Shown piece after piece: positions 32,517-44,399 of a stretch of DNA of 64,000 bases (positions within the stretch are counted from its first letter, which is position 1; each line of letters opens with the position of its first letter). The notes beneath the pieces were generated by a model. It saw nothing but the letters and a program-made list of their open reading frames with translations, searched no databases and had not been told where the DNA came from. The DNA comes from Gnetum montanum. Lineage: Eukaryota; Streptophyta; Gnetopsida; Gnetales; Gnetaceae. The DNA lies in contig MNCI01005810.1 in NCBI GenBank assembly GCA_015680685.1, positions 1,055,112-1,119,111 on the forward strand, read 5' to 3'. Position numbers and translations under genes: made by a program.

Positions 32517-35267
32517 TCATGTGAGCCTATTTGCCAGGCATTCCCGCATGTGGCGCGGTGGAACATTTGGTTTCTGAACATCCAGTTGCTTTGGAACCCA
32601 TATGACATATGGAGTAGGACGAGGTTGCAATTGGACAGTCGAAGGTGGTTGAATGTCAGGCTGCCTAGGCACCCTAACGACATACAAGGTTGGTTTATTT
32701 TGTGTTTGGGGGGTGGAAGGTTGGTGGTTATCAGGATGTTTGAGTATCCTAACAACATACGAAGTTGGTCTAGTTGATGGTTGTTCCTCCGTAGTTGCGA
32801 CCGCAGGTGGCACTTGGACTACATAAAGAGCAGGCCAGATAGGAGGTTGCATGTTTGTAGCAGCGGGAGGTATGCGCACCACGTATGGTTTTGATGGTAT
32901 GATAGAGGTTGCCACCATGGGGGGTATTTGGATGACATAGGGTCTTTGCGGGGTGGGCGGGTTACATGGAGAGTATGATGATTGAGGTGCGGGCATTTGT
33001 GCTATAGGAGGAATACGAACTACAAAGGATCTCATAGGTATTTGCTGTTCATTGTCTGAGTAAATAGTGTTAATTATAGGTGCTTCTTGTTCGTTGTCTA
33101 AGTAGATGGTGTTAATTACATATGGAACCTCCTTAGTATTTAGAGGGTCCTTATATATGCCCATGACCTGGTTTTGTAGTTTGACCAGGTTGGCTTCATC
33201 GAAAGTGATCTCACCTCCGTTGATCATCCATTGAATATCTTGTTTCAGGGTGAAACAATAATCAGTGCCATGCCCATTGCATTGATGATAATCACAAAAG
33301 TGGTCTATTCTAAAGCCTCTTGGAACTAGAGGCTCATTTGGCATTGCCAAGCTTGGGTGCTCGACCAATTGACAGAATCGATCATGTCTTTGGATTGTTG
33401 CCGGGGATAATTATTTATGTTTCATTAGCCCAGCCTTCAAGAGTTGGTCAAATAATTATGAGGGTTTCATGGGCAATGGTATGTATTGAGAGGGGTCTTT
33501 CCTCTTGAATTTTCTTGCACGACCTGGTGTAGGATTTTGTGATGTGGACGGTTCAGTTGCAGTAGCGGGAGGAGGTCTAGCATAGTTAGTAGGGGCAGTA
33601 GGCGGTTTACCTTGTTGTCTCGTACTTGTTTGTCGTGTTTCCGCTACTACTACTATTGTTGCCTTAGCCTTTTCTTTTTCTTTCTTATTGTGTTGGTTTT
33701 TAAAGGCCGAATAGGTGGGATCATGGCTATTTTGGGCTGCCTCTTCTATGTTCTTTATTTTTACGAATGCTTGACTGAGCATGCGTGCGTTAAGATAGTA
33801 TAGCTTGGACTTCAAAAAATCATTCACAGCCCCCTTTAAAATAGTGAGGAGATAAGTCTTTGGGATCGGTTCATGTAGCTCATTAAGGGTAGCACTCCAC
33901 CATTGAATTAATTTTTGAATAGGTTCAAGCGGTGCTTGCTTGACTTGCTTCAGGCTGTCAAGTGTTGCTTCAGGCTGTCAAGTGTTGCTTCAGGCTTCAA
34001 GTTATACTTGAACCTGGTGACAAACTGGTGTAGTAGATCTTCCAAAGAAGATATGGAGTTCTGGGGCAAAGCCCGATACTAGTCAAGTGCTCTCCCTGTG
34101 AGGGACATGGGGAACACCTACAAAATAGCATGTGGTCACGCCTGAAGTAACACGCATTCTAATCTAAACGTCATAAGATGGATGTTGGGATCTGTCTCCC
34201 CATTGTATTTAGTTAACGTAGGTAAGGAAACACCCTTAGGTAACATTAGAGGTGGAACCGAAGAGCTGATAGGATCATCTAGATAGAAATCTACTATCTT
34301 AAGCTCTTCCTCGGTGGCTGTTTTGAGACACTTGACCTGGTCAGTTAACTCTTGCATCAGTTTCTTAGCTTCAGCCCAGTCTTGGGCACTAGGTGAGATG
34401 GCAGATTGATTATGTTATGTAGTATACAAGTTAGATTGTTGTATGGTGGGCAGGAAAGAGGAAAGTTGAGTGGTTGGAGGTTGCGCTTGTGGAATATTCA
34501 TGGTAGACATATTGTAAGGGAAGGGTTGTTGTTGTTGTTGTTACTGTACTTGAGGGATGTTCATGGGTGGAATTGTAGGAGGTGGTACGTTGTAGTTAGG
34601 GGGTTGATACGCTTGTGTACTAGTCCTAGCCCATTGTCCAGTCATGATTTGTGAGGGAACACCATGGACTTGTTGAGTGGAGGTGATGAAGGGTGTTCTT
34701 TGGGTTTGGATCTGTGGCATATAGTGGGCAGATGTAGAAGCATGTATCACATCTGGCATCCTGATCACACGGGGTGGGAGGGTTGCTCCTACATTAGTTT
34801 GCGGGGGTTGTTGTTGGGGTTGTATTTGCAAGAGGGAGGGGGGGTAACATGGTGACTGGAGGAACAGTGGCGATGGGTATGTTGAATTGGTTATCAGTTG
34901 CGGGGAGAGTGGGAATGAGGGTAGAGGCTTCTTGTTGAGGCACAAGTGCTTGAGTAGTTCTAAGTGACTGGAGGGACATAGTTTATCCCGTGAATGGGTG
35001 AAACAACAGGTTCACGTAAGTTTTCGGGCTAAGGGTATGGTAGGAATCTTCATGTTCGGAATGAGCTACAAAGTCATCCTCCTCTTCCAATTGAGAATTT
35101 GCCATAGATTGGTCTAAAGACTGATTCCTGGCTAGGAGCAGCTGTGAGATAAGTTCAGAGTAGTGCTCAGGGAGAGGGATGATGTCATATGGGGAAGGGA
35201 TGAACTCATGTCCTCCCCTATGAAATAGTTCATATTGTCTCTTGACCTCCATTTCAGTTTGGTCCAC
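32517..35267 (-). pseudogene. gag: gag of T1 with proline-rich repeat domain
   Basis: In the minus direction there is an N-terminal acidic segment (35267-34983), a Pro/Gln-rich segment (34979-34541), a capsid-like part beginning SLPTLTKYNGETDPNIHL (34357-33830), a basic Pro/Thr linker (33827-33456), a zinc-finger-like FCDYHQCNGHGTDYC (near 33300) and then seven repeats of a PYVVRIPP-type motif (33100-32560). The organisation resembles gag of Tat/Ogre relatives. A few stops or shifts separate the blocks. A homologous gag lies on the plus strand at 53736-56100. Upstream, 35490-35376 is open in the same direction and could be the true N-terminus. Confidence 0.8.
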
Positions 35268-35654
35268 TGTTAGGCCAGCTTGGATTTTTATGCATATGAA
35301 ATTATATTTTTCCTATGTGATAACGTTGAATGATGGATTCTTCCCTTGCAGTCTGAGAGATTGGAGGGATCCTCCTCAGGGATTAACCTCACCGTGGGCC
35401 CCAATGGGTTGTATAACGGGCATCGACATCATCGTAGGGTCCACGGTATCCGGAATGGACTTGGTTGAAACGTTGGTATTGGTAGTATTCATGATAAAAG
35501 GTTCTAAATGTAAGAAGTGTATGCAGACAAAAATTTGGTTAAGTATGAAAGTATGGACAGAGTGCTCGGCATACAGCACACAGGCACTGTTGTGAGTGTG
35601 AAGGGGCTAATCACAGCATGTGAGCTAAGCTCACGGTGTGCAGACTACAAGAGT

Positions 35655-35950
35655 CAGTGTGTAGACAGAGTCCATAGCATGCAGGAACATTCAGCATGTA
35701 GACAAAGTCCACAGCGTGCAGGAACAGTCAGCGTGTAGACAGAGTCCACAGCGTGCAAGAACAGTCAGCGTGTAGACAGAGTCCACAACGTGCAGGAACA
35801 GTTAGCATGTAGACAGTGTCCACAACATGTAGGAACAGTCAACGTGTAGACAAAGTCCACAACGTGCAGGAACAGTCAGCGTGTAGACAGAGTCCACAGC
35901 GTGTAGGAAAAGTCAGCGTGTAGACAGGGTCCACAGCGTGCAGGAATAGG
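35655..35950. repeat. Eight 37-bp tandem repeats in T1 leader
   Basis: Eight units of CAGCGTGTAGACAGAGTCCA plus CAGCGTGCAGGAACAGT, exactly 37 bp each, differing by transitions. They lie between the 5' LTR and gag. Each unit contains two copies of the CAGCGTG word. Confidence 0.95.
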
Positions 35951-36101
35951 ACGTAGATTCAGAGAGTTTGCAAAATCAGATTTAACGTTGATGCAACATA
36001 GATTTGAGAAAACAAGGCAGTAAATCAGAAGCACAGGGGGTGTGTGTATGAGATCAGAGTAGTTTTAAACAGTTTCAGGCCCTCCTTCTAGCATCATTTT
36101 T

Positions 36102-37542
36102 TGTACTTTGTGAAATCGTTGATGGCTGGAATGAAATGTACGTCAAGAGATTTACAAGCAGACACAGAAGACCCTACCTTCGCTTGAGGGCAAGCTAGAA
36201 CTAATGAAGGTAGGATACCTTGGGTGGTCTGCACGTGGATCAGACAAGGATTTCCCCGAACATATGCCGACGCGTGATATGTCGGGTTATACGTAAATGG
36301 TATGAAAAATGTAAATCAATGTGCATGAATGTAAACAAGAGATAAAAAAAATGCAAGCGAAAATTGTGACAAATCTTGGCTGAAAATGTAGCAATACTAT
36401 TGGATAGTAAAAATTACAATGCACCGGTCTAGACACAGTTGTGAATCTGAGACAAGGTAGAGGAAGAGCCTCGGTGAATGCAAGGGTGTGACAGCGTGCT
36501 AGTTCAGACTGCAAGCACAGTGTAGAGGTTGTATGCTCAGTGTGCAGGGTCCAAGTCCAACATACAGGGTGGGTGTTGCGAATGTTCTCCATGTGGATTG
36601 CCCAGATTCTTGCCAAGATTTCCTCTAATTTTTGGAACCCTGATTTGGTCAAAAATTGGGATTTTTCTACAAGTTTAGGCACTAAACTTGGATCTGAGAT
36701 GGGGTGATTGGCTGTGGGATGCTGGAATTTCAGATTGGATGACATGTGGAGCATCGATCGAGTGCAACTGAATGAAATTTTACAAGTATGCAGCGTGTTG
36801 CATGCCAACATGTGCTGCTGCATGCCGGCGTGTACACGCTGGCGTGTGAATTCAGCGTACATACTTGACTAAAACAAAAGAATTCATTTTTACAAACTAC
36901 TGTTACAACAGGGAGTATCCAATTCGGCCCTTGGATTTGGGCTCGGATGTCACAAGAGTGCTGCTTGTAGATATTCTTGGACTTGATCTAACATGGTTTT
37001 GCTAATGTCTTCTACTAATGTACGCTGTGCTACATGTTGGATGGTGCACGCCAAGTGTACACGTTGGGCATATACGCTGGGCGTGTAGGATGTACATGCT
37101 CAGCATGTGAACCCCAAAGTGCATGATTTCGAGGTCAGAAACCAATTTTCTTGAGCCCATGATGACACCTAACAATTGCTCTATTTTTGAGAGTTGACGC
37201 CTTGTGACAATCTTGATCTAGAGTGCCTATTTCGGGTAATCTTTGAAGTCGCACGCTGGGCGTATACGCTAAACATGTATGCTGGATGTATACGCTAGGC
37301 ATGCACACTGGGCATGCATGCTACATACTCAGTAAAACCAAGTATTTTGAGCTAAAAATGGCAAGTTTGATCCCGGATGTCACCGTAGGTTTCTATGGGT
37401 CCCGGGAAACCATTTCTTGCTCGGTTTGACTCCGTTCGAAGTTGTCTGCGAGGTCTTCAAGCTTCAGTCATGCTGGGGAGCAACATGACTTAGCTTGATT
37501 ATTGTCGGAGGAGTAATAAGCTTAAAATTTTTTGGTGTTTCA
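36102..37542 (-). mobile_element. 5' LTR of Tat element T1
   Basis: On the plus strand it runs from TGTACTTTG to GGTGTTTCA, followed by ATAGT. It matches 19228-20616. The interval 37250-37325 has extra copies of ACGCTGG/GCATGC words relative to the other LTR. No convincing tRNA complement was found on its inner side (minus strand from 36101: AAAAATGATGCTAGAAGG), so the primer site stays unassigned. Confidence 0.85.
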
Positions 37543-37547
37543 ATAGT

Positions 37548-38772
37548 GTTATCTCCTGATCATTCAGTCCCAAGCATGCTTCTTCATGCTCTCACATGAA
37601 TTGGCATGCCACACTTACACACAGAATACGTTGTGCAAGACCATGACTTGAGAGAATACCATCCAATAGAGGCACAATGTCAAAGAGACTTGCAATAGGA
37701 GAGACATCATAAGTCTTTGAAGAGTAAGTGGTCCTAGGATGCCTCACATGTTTTAGGCGAAAATGAGGGTGGTGAACCTACCTCAAGCAGTTGGCCACAC
37801 AACGATGTTCCTCCCCTTGACTTTGGCCAAGGGGTTGTGTATTAGGACCTTCATTCCACTATTCATAACCTAGGTTCTGATACCCATAGGCACAAAGGAT
37901 CGAAAAAAAGGACATGAATGCATGATAAAGGTGGAAATTTTGATTGTAATCATGATTAGGGCTGAGACCATAGAAGAGAAGGTAGCAGACACTATCATGA
38001 TGATGGTTCTCCTTCTTCTTCACCTTTTTCATCTCCTTCACCCTCTCCTTCAATATATGGATGTGGTCATAAAGAAAAAGACCATGGGAATAAAGGTAGG
38101 CAAAGTGGAAGTCATAGACGAAACAACCAGGAAAGGGGACAAGGGCACTCTAGAGAGTCATGACATAGAAGAAGGAAGAGTAGGGAACAACGTAAGCATC
38201 ATAGATGCCATGGATGATATGATCACGAAGAACCCCTACTTGCTACTCAAAGTATGTTAGACATAACTGAGGTTTTTAAAATTCCAACAAGGCACCAAAA
38301 AGATAGTAGGATCAAGAGATTAGATATAAACAATATCCCATGATTTGAAGGGGAATGCAACGCTGATCCTCAGAATCATTTACAAGCATTCCATGATGCG
38401 TGTGCCTTACAAAACATAGAGAACGAATGGCAAAAACTTAAGTTGTTCCCATAGACACTAGTTAAAGAAGTAGAAAGCTGGTACAAGTTCTTAGAATCAA
38501 AATCTATTTGTAGATGAAGTATTAAGTTAGAATTATTCAACGACAAGTACTAAATGTACTCTTGAGTATCCAACCTACGAAAGCAAATCCAAGGCTGGAA
38601 ACAAGGAGGACATGAACCCTTGGATGTCACCATGGGCTAATACTATGCACTGTTACATCATTTTCCTAGCCATGGTTATTCACAAAGGGATCAATTGTGC
38701 CATCTCGTAGATGGGATTAAGCATGAAATGAGAAGAACCCTTGGGACTTATGCCGAAGGAAGACTATCTAAG
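37548..38772 (+). pseudogene. gag: gag of element A, third segment
   Basis: After the Tat element the host gag continues: a serine/proline-rich part (37990-38050), then the capsid-like core from about 38270, with NHLQAFHDACALQNIENEW closely matching the core of the gag at 3376-4870. It stops at the GTTAG target site of the next insertion after the phrase GTYAEGRLSKV. Several TAG/TAA stops are present. Confidence 0.75.
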
Positions 38773-39768
38773 GTTAGTGTTGGCACATTTCAAGCCATTT
38801 CATGGAGCAGGAGTTTCAGTCTATTTAAATAGAAGGAAAAGAGAATAAAAATAAAATAAAATATGTGTTAAAATTCAGATGAGTTATACGGTGATGAAAC
38901 ACATATTTTATTTTTAACCTTATACATTGGGCAAAGAGTGTAATATTAATATTTCGGCATATTACATGATGCCTATCGGGAAAGGTTATAATTCAACCAG
39001 TTATGGTCTTAGAAACGGTTCAGTAGTGGTGGTGGACGCGTAGATATACATGGCTTTGTTATACAAGCATATTGACAATGAACATTAACCAAGAATGGGG
39101 TCGGTCTTGCTTTTACAGATTCAAATTAAAGTCAATAAACAGAGAAAATTGGATTCTGTAGTAAGAAGAAACAGTGTACTACACTAAATACTTTCAGAAA
39201 TAGAGGCGCATCTTGTGATATAATATGGCATAGTCTAAGCATTGGAAAAACGTTTTTGGAAGTTGGAAAAAAATGGTACACTTACTCTCAAAAGCAACAT
39301 GGTGGTTCTTATCAATACGGCAACCAAAACAAGTTATGCTTGCTGATAAAAATTTTGCCAAGAATCGCCAAGGATAACTTCATATTCCTCTTCAGAATTT
39401 TGTCAAATGCTTGTCATGCAGGGTTTCTTTTTTCTGTTTTCACAGTAAGCCTAATTTCTTGGCCAGAGCATGTAACAATAAGTAGTTTAGTATTTTTTGG
39501 AGTAACAGGTTACAGAAAAATAAACGGAACAGGGCTAAAACGCAGGTGGTTACCATGCCTGCACCTGTGCCTGCAGTTATGGATGATTATTGGCAAAAAG
39601 AAACAAAAAACACAAATGCTAAGCACCTCCAAGGACATGGAAAGTGTCTATTTTCTTCATCGAAGACAGGTGGTAACCACAGATGCACTCACACCGTTGG
39701 CACTTAACGTGCTAGACTTGAACGCAGCCCACATGTAGAAGCAAGTCATCATCACCGAGGGTTTGCAA

Positions 39769-40270
39769 TTCCAAGCCATTTCACTACCGATATGGGAGAA
39801 ATAGCAACTGCTGCCGAGCCGTGTGTGGGAGTGGTTCCAACTGCCATCGTATTTTTGGGAGGTCCAGTGAGCGAGACAAGTTCGACGGAGTGGAGCATAA
39901 GCTGCGGAGATGGGCTACGTGCAGGAGAAGCCATTGGGCAACTGGTTTAACNGAACGTTTCATTTTCACAAAGAATATAATTGAATATAAAATTAATTTA
40001 AGGGATGGCCGATGAAAGAAAATATACGTTTCAAAAGCAAATAATTTTCCAACGTTAACTGAGATATCATGGAGGACGTAGTTTGCAGTTAAACCAGTTG
40101 CCCAATGGCTTCTCCTGCACGTAGCCCATCTCCGCAGCTTATGCTCCACTCCGTCGAACTTGTCTCGCTCACTGGACCTCCCAAAAATACGATGGCAGTT
40201 GGAACCACTCCCACACACGGCTCGGCAGCAGTTGCTATTTCTCCCATATCGGTAGTGAAATGGCTTGGAA
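39769..40270. repeat. 183-bp perfect inverted repeat next to scaffold gap
   Basis: 39769-39951 and 40088-40270 are exact reverse complements around a 136-bp spacer that begins with 'n'. The right arm abuts the N run. The same pattern (perfect inverse copy beside an 'n') occurs at 24793 and 32154, so an assembly join is the most likely cause. Confidence 0.9.
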
Positions 40271-40981
40271 NNNNNNNNNNNNNNNNNNNNNNNNNNNNNN
40301 NNNNNNNNNNNNNNNNNNNNNNNNNNNNNNNNNNNNNNNNNNNNNNNNNNNNNNNNNNNNNNNNNNNNNNNNNNNNNNNNNNNNNNNNNNNNNNNNNNNN
40401 NNNNNNNNNNNNNNNNNNNNNNNNNNNNNNNNNNNNNNNNNNNNNNNNNNNNNNNNNNNNNNNNNNNNNNNNNNNNNNNNNNNNNNNNNNNNNNNNNNNN
40501 NNNNNNNNNNNNNNNNNNNNNNNNNNNNNNNNNNNNNNNNNNNNNNNNNNNNNNNNNNNNNNNNNNNNNNNNNNNNNNNNNNNNNNNNNNNNNNNNNNNN
40601 NNNNNNNNNNNNNNNNNNNNNNNNNNNNNNNNNNNNNNNNNNNNNNNNNNNNNNNNNNNNNNNNNNNNNNNNNNNNNNNNNNNNNNNNNNNNNNNNNNNN
40701 NNNNNNNNNNNNNNNNNNNNNNNNNNNNNNNNNNNNNNNNNNNNNNNNNNNNNNNNNNNNNNNNNNNNNNNNNNNNNNNNNNNNNNNNNNNNNNNNNNNN
40801 NNNNNNNNNNNNNNNNNNNNNNNNNNNNNNNNNNNNNNNNNNNNNNNNNNNNNNNNNNNNNNNNNNNNNNNNNNNNNNNNNNNNNNNNNNNNNNNNNNNN
40901 NNNNNNNNNNNNNNNNNNNNNNNNNNNNNNNNNNNNNNNNNNNNNNNNNNNNNNNNNNNNNNNNNNNNNNNNNNNNNNNNN
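40271..40981. other. Scaffold gap, 711 N
   Basis: Unsequenced bases. Open frames predicted across it are meaningless. Confidence 1.
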
Positions 40982-41423
40982 ACCTTGTTTAAATATTTGA
41001 GGTCTACACAAATCTGCTTTCTTTTTTTTTCTGTCTATTTCCATTGAATCTTGCTCTATTTCTAGTTTTCTTGTGGAACTATCTCTTTCTCTGGGGAAAA
41101 TTAGGAGTAGATTGTGGAGTTGTGCTCAAATTTTTTTGCAAAATTTTATTTGTTACAAGTAGGTATTATAAGGACCGCATAGACTAGGCAGTTGAACAAA
41201 ATAGGAAACTTTCAACAACTCACAGTACTTAATCTTGTTGAAGTAAGTCATTTGTAGTTTACACACAACGCAATCGTTACATTTCACACACACCTACTCA
41301 CATTAACTACTGAGTTTATCTGGAGGTATCTGGGCCTTGGTGTTGCCAGAGACCAGTAGGCACCTAAATCTTGTTCGAGGACACTCGTTGGCGGTCGCGT
41401 CCCAAACGGTCACCAACAGTTAG

Positions 41424-41910
41424 GTCCTATCAAATCCAAAGACTACTAGAGCAAGTTGCTAAGGAAGAAGGTGAGCTACAGAAGAGAGAAAGTGTGGAAG
41501 AGTATAATCAAGATCCTTTCATATGGAGGAGGAGAGTAAGATTTTGTGAGGATGAAGAAGAGTCACCACTCAAAGAGATGGTGAATAGGAAAAATTTGCC
41601 TATCCAAAGGATGACATTAGAAGTTTCGACAAAGGTAGACCAAATGTAGGATTCCCTAGACAATAGATTCCAAACTGTTCTTAAAATAGTAGAGGAGTCT
41701 AGAGAGTAAGGTAGTGAGAAAAGAAAAAAGAAAGAGGCTGAACATGCATGTAGCAAGGGTAAGGGAAACGTTGCCATCATTGAAGAGGTTGTGGATTTTG
41801 AAATAGAAAATGATAGTGGATGTGAGATATGTTAATATGACCATCCTAAGGGATGTTTCCCTATAATCTCACATATGCAGGAGTCTTGGGCATATGCACT
41901 TAAACCATGA
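41424..41910 (+). pseudogene. gag: gag of element A, C-terminal segment with zinc knuckle
   Basis: A charged, mostly open frame (RLLEQVAKEEGELQKRE and onward) ends in a knuckle-like CEIC.YDHPKGCF near 41828-41862, homologous to CDICLYDHPKDYC of the gag at 3376-4870. It binds RNA in the functional family. One TAG lies inside the knuckle. A Pro/Gln-rich spacer follows (41935-42300). Confidence 0.8.
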
Positions 41911-42378
41911 TTAAACAAAAGGCAAACACCCCAAATGTTACCTTATCTTCAAGGTAACCCAAGGGACTTCCACCAACCGTTAACATATTATCCTAATGGA
42001 ACTCTACCACAACTGATTAAACAATATCAACAGTGGCAGCACCCAAAATCATGGGGAATGCCACCACCAAGGCAACAGTATCCTTACCGGAAACTTGACC
42101 CATATGGATATTACGTGTAGAAGCCAATCTTCCCATGTGACTCTACTGGTCATGTCACTCCTCAACCTCACTACCAAGCCCATGAGTATTATGGGACTCC
42201 CCCTTCTAGAGGTGATATTTTGCAAGCATATCATCCTTCTCATTTGACTACATCTCTTCCACGAATAGCTCCACTACCACCTACTCCTGTAATGTAAGGT
42301 GAAATCCCTACCCAGCTATAGCAATGTAAAGCTGCGAGGGCTGTTAACTCTCAACCTACTATTGGTTCCAACAACCAC

Positions 42379-43107
42379 ATGAAGAAAAGACATTTTTTTA
42401 GAGCCAACAGTCCAACCAAGCCCTTGCAATCACAATCAGATAATTCCTTAGATGCCTTAGTATCAATCAAAACTTTGAAGCCCCCTTCAACCCAATCACC
42501 GCACTCAACACATATCATGCTAACACATGCCATCACCAATTGGATCAAAGTTGGCCACCTTCCCAGGAAATTTTCTAATCCTGAGAGTCCTCTGATGTAC
42601 TTACAAACTGCTGAAAATATGCCATGCAAGGCTCGTTTGGATTCAAGTTCCAGTGTCAACTTGATTTCTGAAGAAATGTACAAGGCCTGGAACCTACCTC
42701 CATTGAAAAAGAGCAACATCTATCTAGAGTTGGCTGACCAGTCCATCACTGTCCCATTGGGACTGGTGGAAGATATTATTACCACTATTTGTGGGTGGTC
42801 ATACCTAGGTGACTTCCTAGTGATTCAAGTAAACAACAGTAAGGGGGACTTCCCAATCATAATGGGAAGAGCATGGCTAAGAACCATCAACACATGCCTA
42901 GGAATCCATGATCTTTCCCTGGAACTATTAAATGAAAATACATTTGGAAAGATTGAGAAGAAGAAAGTTCTGTGTATTGCATATAGTGACACAGGGTATA
43001 ATTGTGTGCAGAGGTCATGGTTTATGCAAAGTTTAGGATTGCTTGCATGCAATCAATGTGCACAAGTGATTAACATAGAAAGATGCCTGTATGTAGTAGC
43101 CACATGA
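42379..43107 (+). pseudogene. pro: Aspartic protease of element A
   Basis: A 242-codon open frame contains an Athila-type retropepsin. The active-site region reads CKARLDSSSSVNLISEEMY (near 42625-42680), where the third residue of the usual D-S/T-G triplet is serine. Then come YLELADQSITVPLGLVEDII and FPIIMGRAWL (near 42850-42885). The G to S change at the triplet would normally inactivate the enzyme, although the frame is otherwise open. It processes Gag-Pol in the functional family. Confidence 0.85.
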
Positions 43108-43161
43108 TAGGAAGGCACCTAGTGGCTGATAGCTAATCAAGAAAGCAATTCACTCATATGC

Positions 43162-44330
43162 ATGGCACCAATTGAGGGTTTGACTTGTGCTTATAACAAT
43201 AGCATAGATGCATTAGAGCAAGTCCACTGCCAACTTCCAAGTCTTAACCTTGAAAATATCAACTGGGGGAAGTTCGAAATCCCTGAGAAATTTAAGCAGG
43301 GGCCCCTCGAGCTGAAACCATTATCCACCAGTATGGAATACATGTTCCTTAAAAATGGAAAATTGGTAATTATCCATGCTAAGCTTGCTCCTCAATAGAA
43401 AGAAGAACTGTTGAAGGTAATAAATAAATGATTGGAAGCCTTTGCTTGGTCATATACTAAATTAACTAGAATAGATCTTAGGATATGCCAACATAGAATT
43501 TACACTGACCCCTCCATGAAACCTCGAAGACAACCACAGAGGCGATTGAACCCTAAGCTGAAGCAAGTAGTTAAGGAAGAAATCAAATAGCTTGTCAAGG
43601 CTGGGTTCATATACCCCATTGCTGATAGTGAATGGGTTAGCCCCTTAGTTATTGTACCTAAAAAGGAAGGCAAATGGGGGATGTGCATAGATTTCAGGCT
43701 ACTAAATATGGCAACATTAAAAGATCACTTTCCATTACCATTTTTCGACCAAGTCTTAGACACCATCATAGGGCATCGCTATTACACTTTTTTGGATGGA
43801 TATAGTAGATATAACCAAATACAAATAGCCCCAGAAGAACAAGCCAAGACTACGTTCACCAGTTCTTGGGGAACGTTTGCATACAAACAGATGTTGTTTG
43901 GCTTGTGCAATGCCCTTGCAACATTCCAATGGCTAGTTCTAAGCATATTCCAACAACAGATAGGGAATGGCATGGAGATATTTATGGATGACTTCTCCAC
44001 TTATGGAACAAACTTTGATCAAGCCTTGGACCGGTTGGAGCAAGTGTTAAAAAGATGTGTAGAAACAAATTTGAGGCTCAATTGGCAGAAAAGCCCATTT
44101 GATGGTCTAAGAAGATGTAGTACCAGGACACAAAATCTTACACATAGGGATAGAGGTAGACTTTGAGAAAATCAAAATTATCCAAGGAATTACCCATCAA
44201 TCAGAAACTATCAAAGATATTTGGTCATTCCTTGGACATACTGGCTACTATAGGAGATTTATTCAAAACTTTTCAAAGGTTGCCAAACCATTGGTGGAAC
44301 TAACAAAAAGGTATGTACCTTTCAAGTGGA
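43162..44330 (+). pseudogene. rt: Reverse transcriptase of element A
   Basis: A linker (43162-43400) leads into RT with the phrases LVKAGFIYPIADSEWVSPLV (near 43590-43650), MCIDFRLLNMATLKDHFPLP, FLDGYSRYNQI, and a catalytic FMDDFS at 43981-43998 in place of YVDD, as is typical of Athila RT. The frame shifts near 44100, and the connection part continues in another frame (SFLGHTGYYRRF near 44225). In-frame stops occur near 43398, 43429 and 43588. Confidence 0.9.
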
Positions 44331-44399
44331 CTAGGGAATGTGAATTAGCTTTCCAAATTCTAAAATAGAAGCTAGTAGAAACACCCATTCTACAAGCTC

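Larger units (their letters stand above)
19228..37542 (-). mobile_element. Tat-lineage Ty3/gypsy element T1 with antisense gene
   Basis: A complete element on the minus strand, flanked by ATAGT at 19223-19227 and 37543-37547. In its own direction it has a 5' LTR (37542-36102), a leader with a 37-bp tandem repeat, gag-protease (35267-31492), a spacer with an eight-exon gene on the opposite strand (26144-30800), RT, RNase H, a second archaeal-type RNase H and integrase (25710-22015), a spacer, a polypurine tract and a 3' LTR (20616-19228). The doubled RNase H is diagnostic of the Tat lineage (Ogre/Retand relatives). Much of the pol frame is still open and the integrase triad is intact, so it is younger than its host element A. 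Confidence 0.9.
38778..41418 (+). mobile_element. TGTTGG...CCAACA insertion, TSD GTTAG
   Basis: The segment starts TGTTGGCAC, ends TCACCAACA and is flanked by GTTAG (38773-38777 and 41419-41423). Removing it rejoins gag in frame (...RLSKV|RSYQIQ...), matching the uninterrupted homologous gag near 4400. Termini and target size fit a Copia-type or other LTR element or a solo LTR. The sequence contains a 183-bp inverted repeat and a 711-base gap, so its true content is unknown. The last ~95 bp resemble the end of the LTR-like segment at 14388-15049. GC-rich short ORFs at 39750-40270 are discussed under findings. Confidence 0.75.

Noticed and set aside
36084-36101. Primer-binding site of T1
   Set aside because: The minus-strand sequence after the 5' LTR does not begin with TGG and matched no plant tRNA 3' end that I could recall with confidence.
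39784-40218. 144-codon minus ORF
   Set aside because: It reads through the n and both arms of the artificial inverted repeat, so it is chimeric.
40105-41047. Long open frames of 240-295 codons
   Set aside because: They consist of the 711-base N gap.
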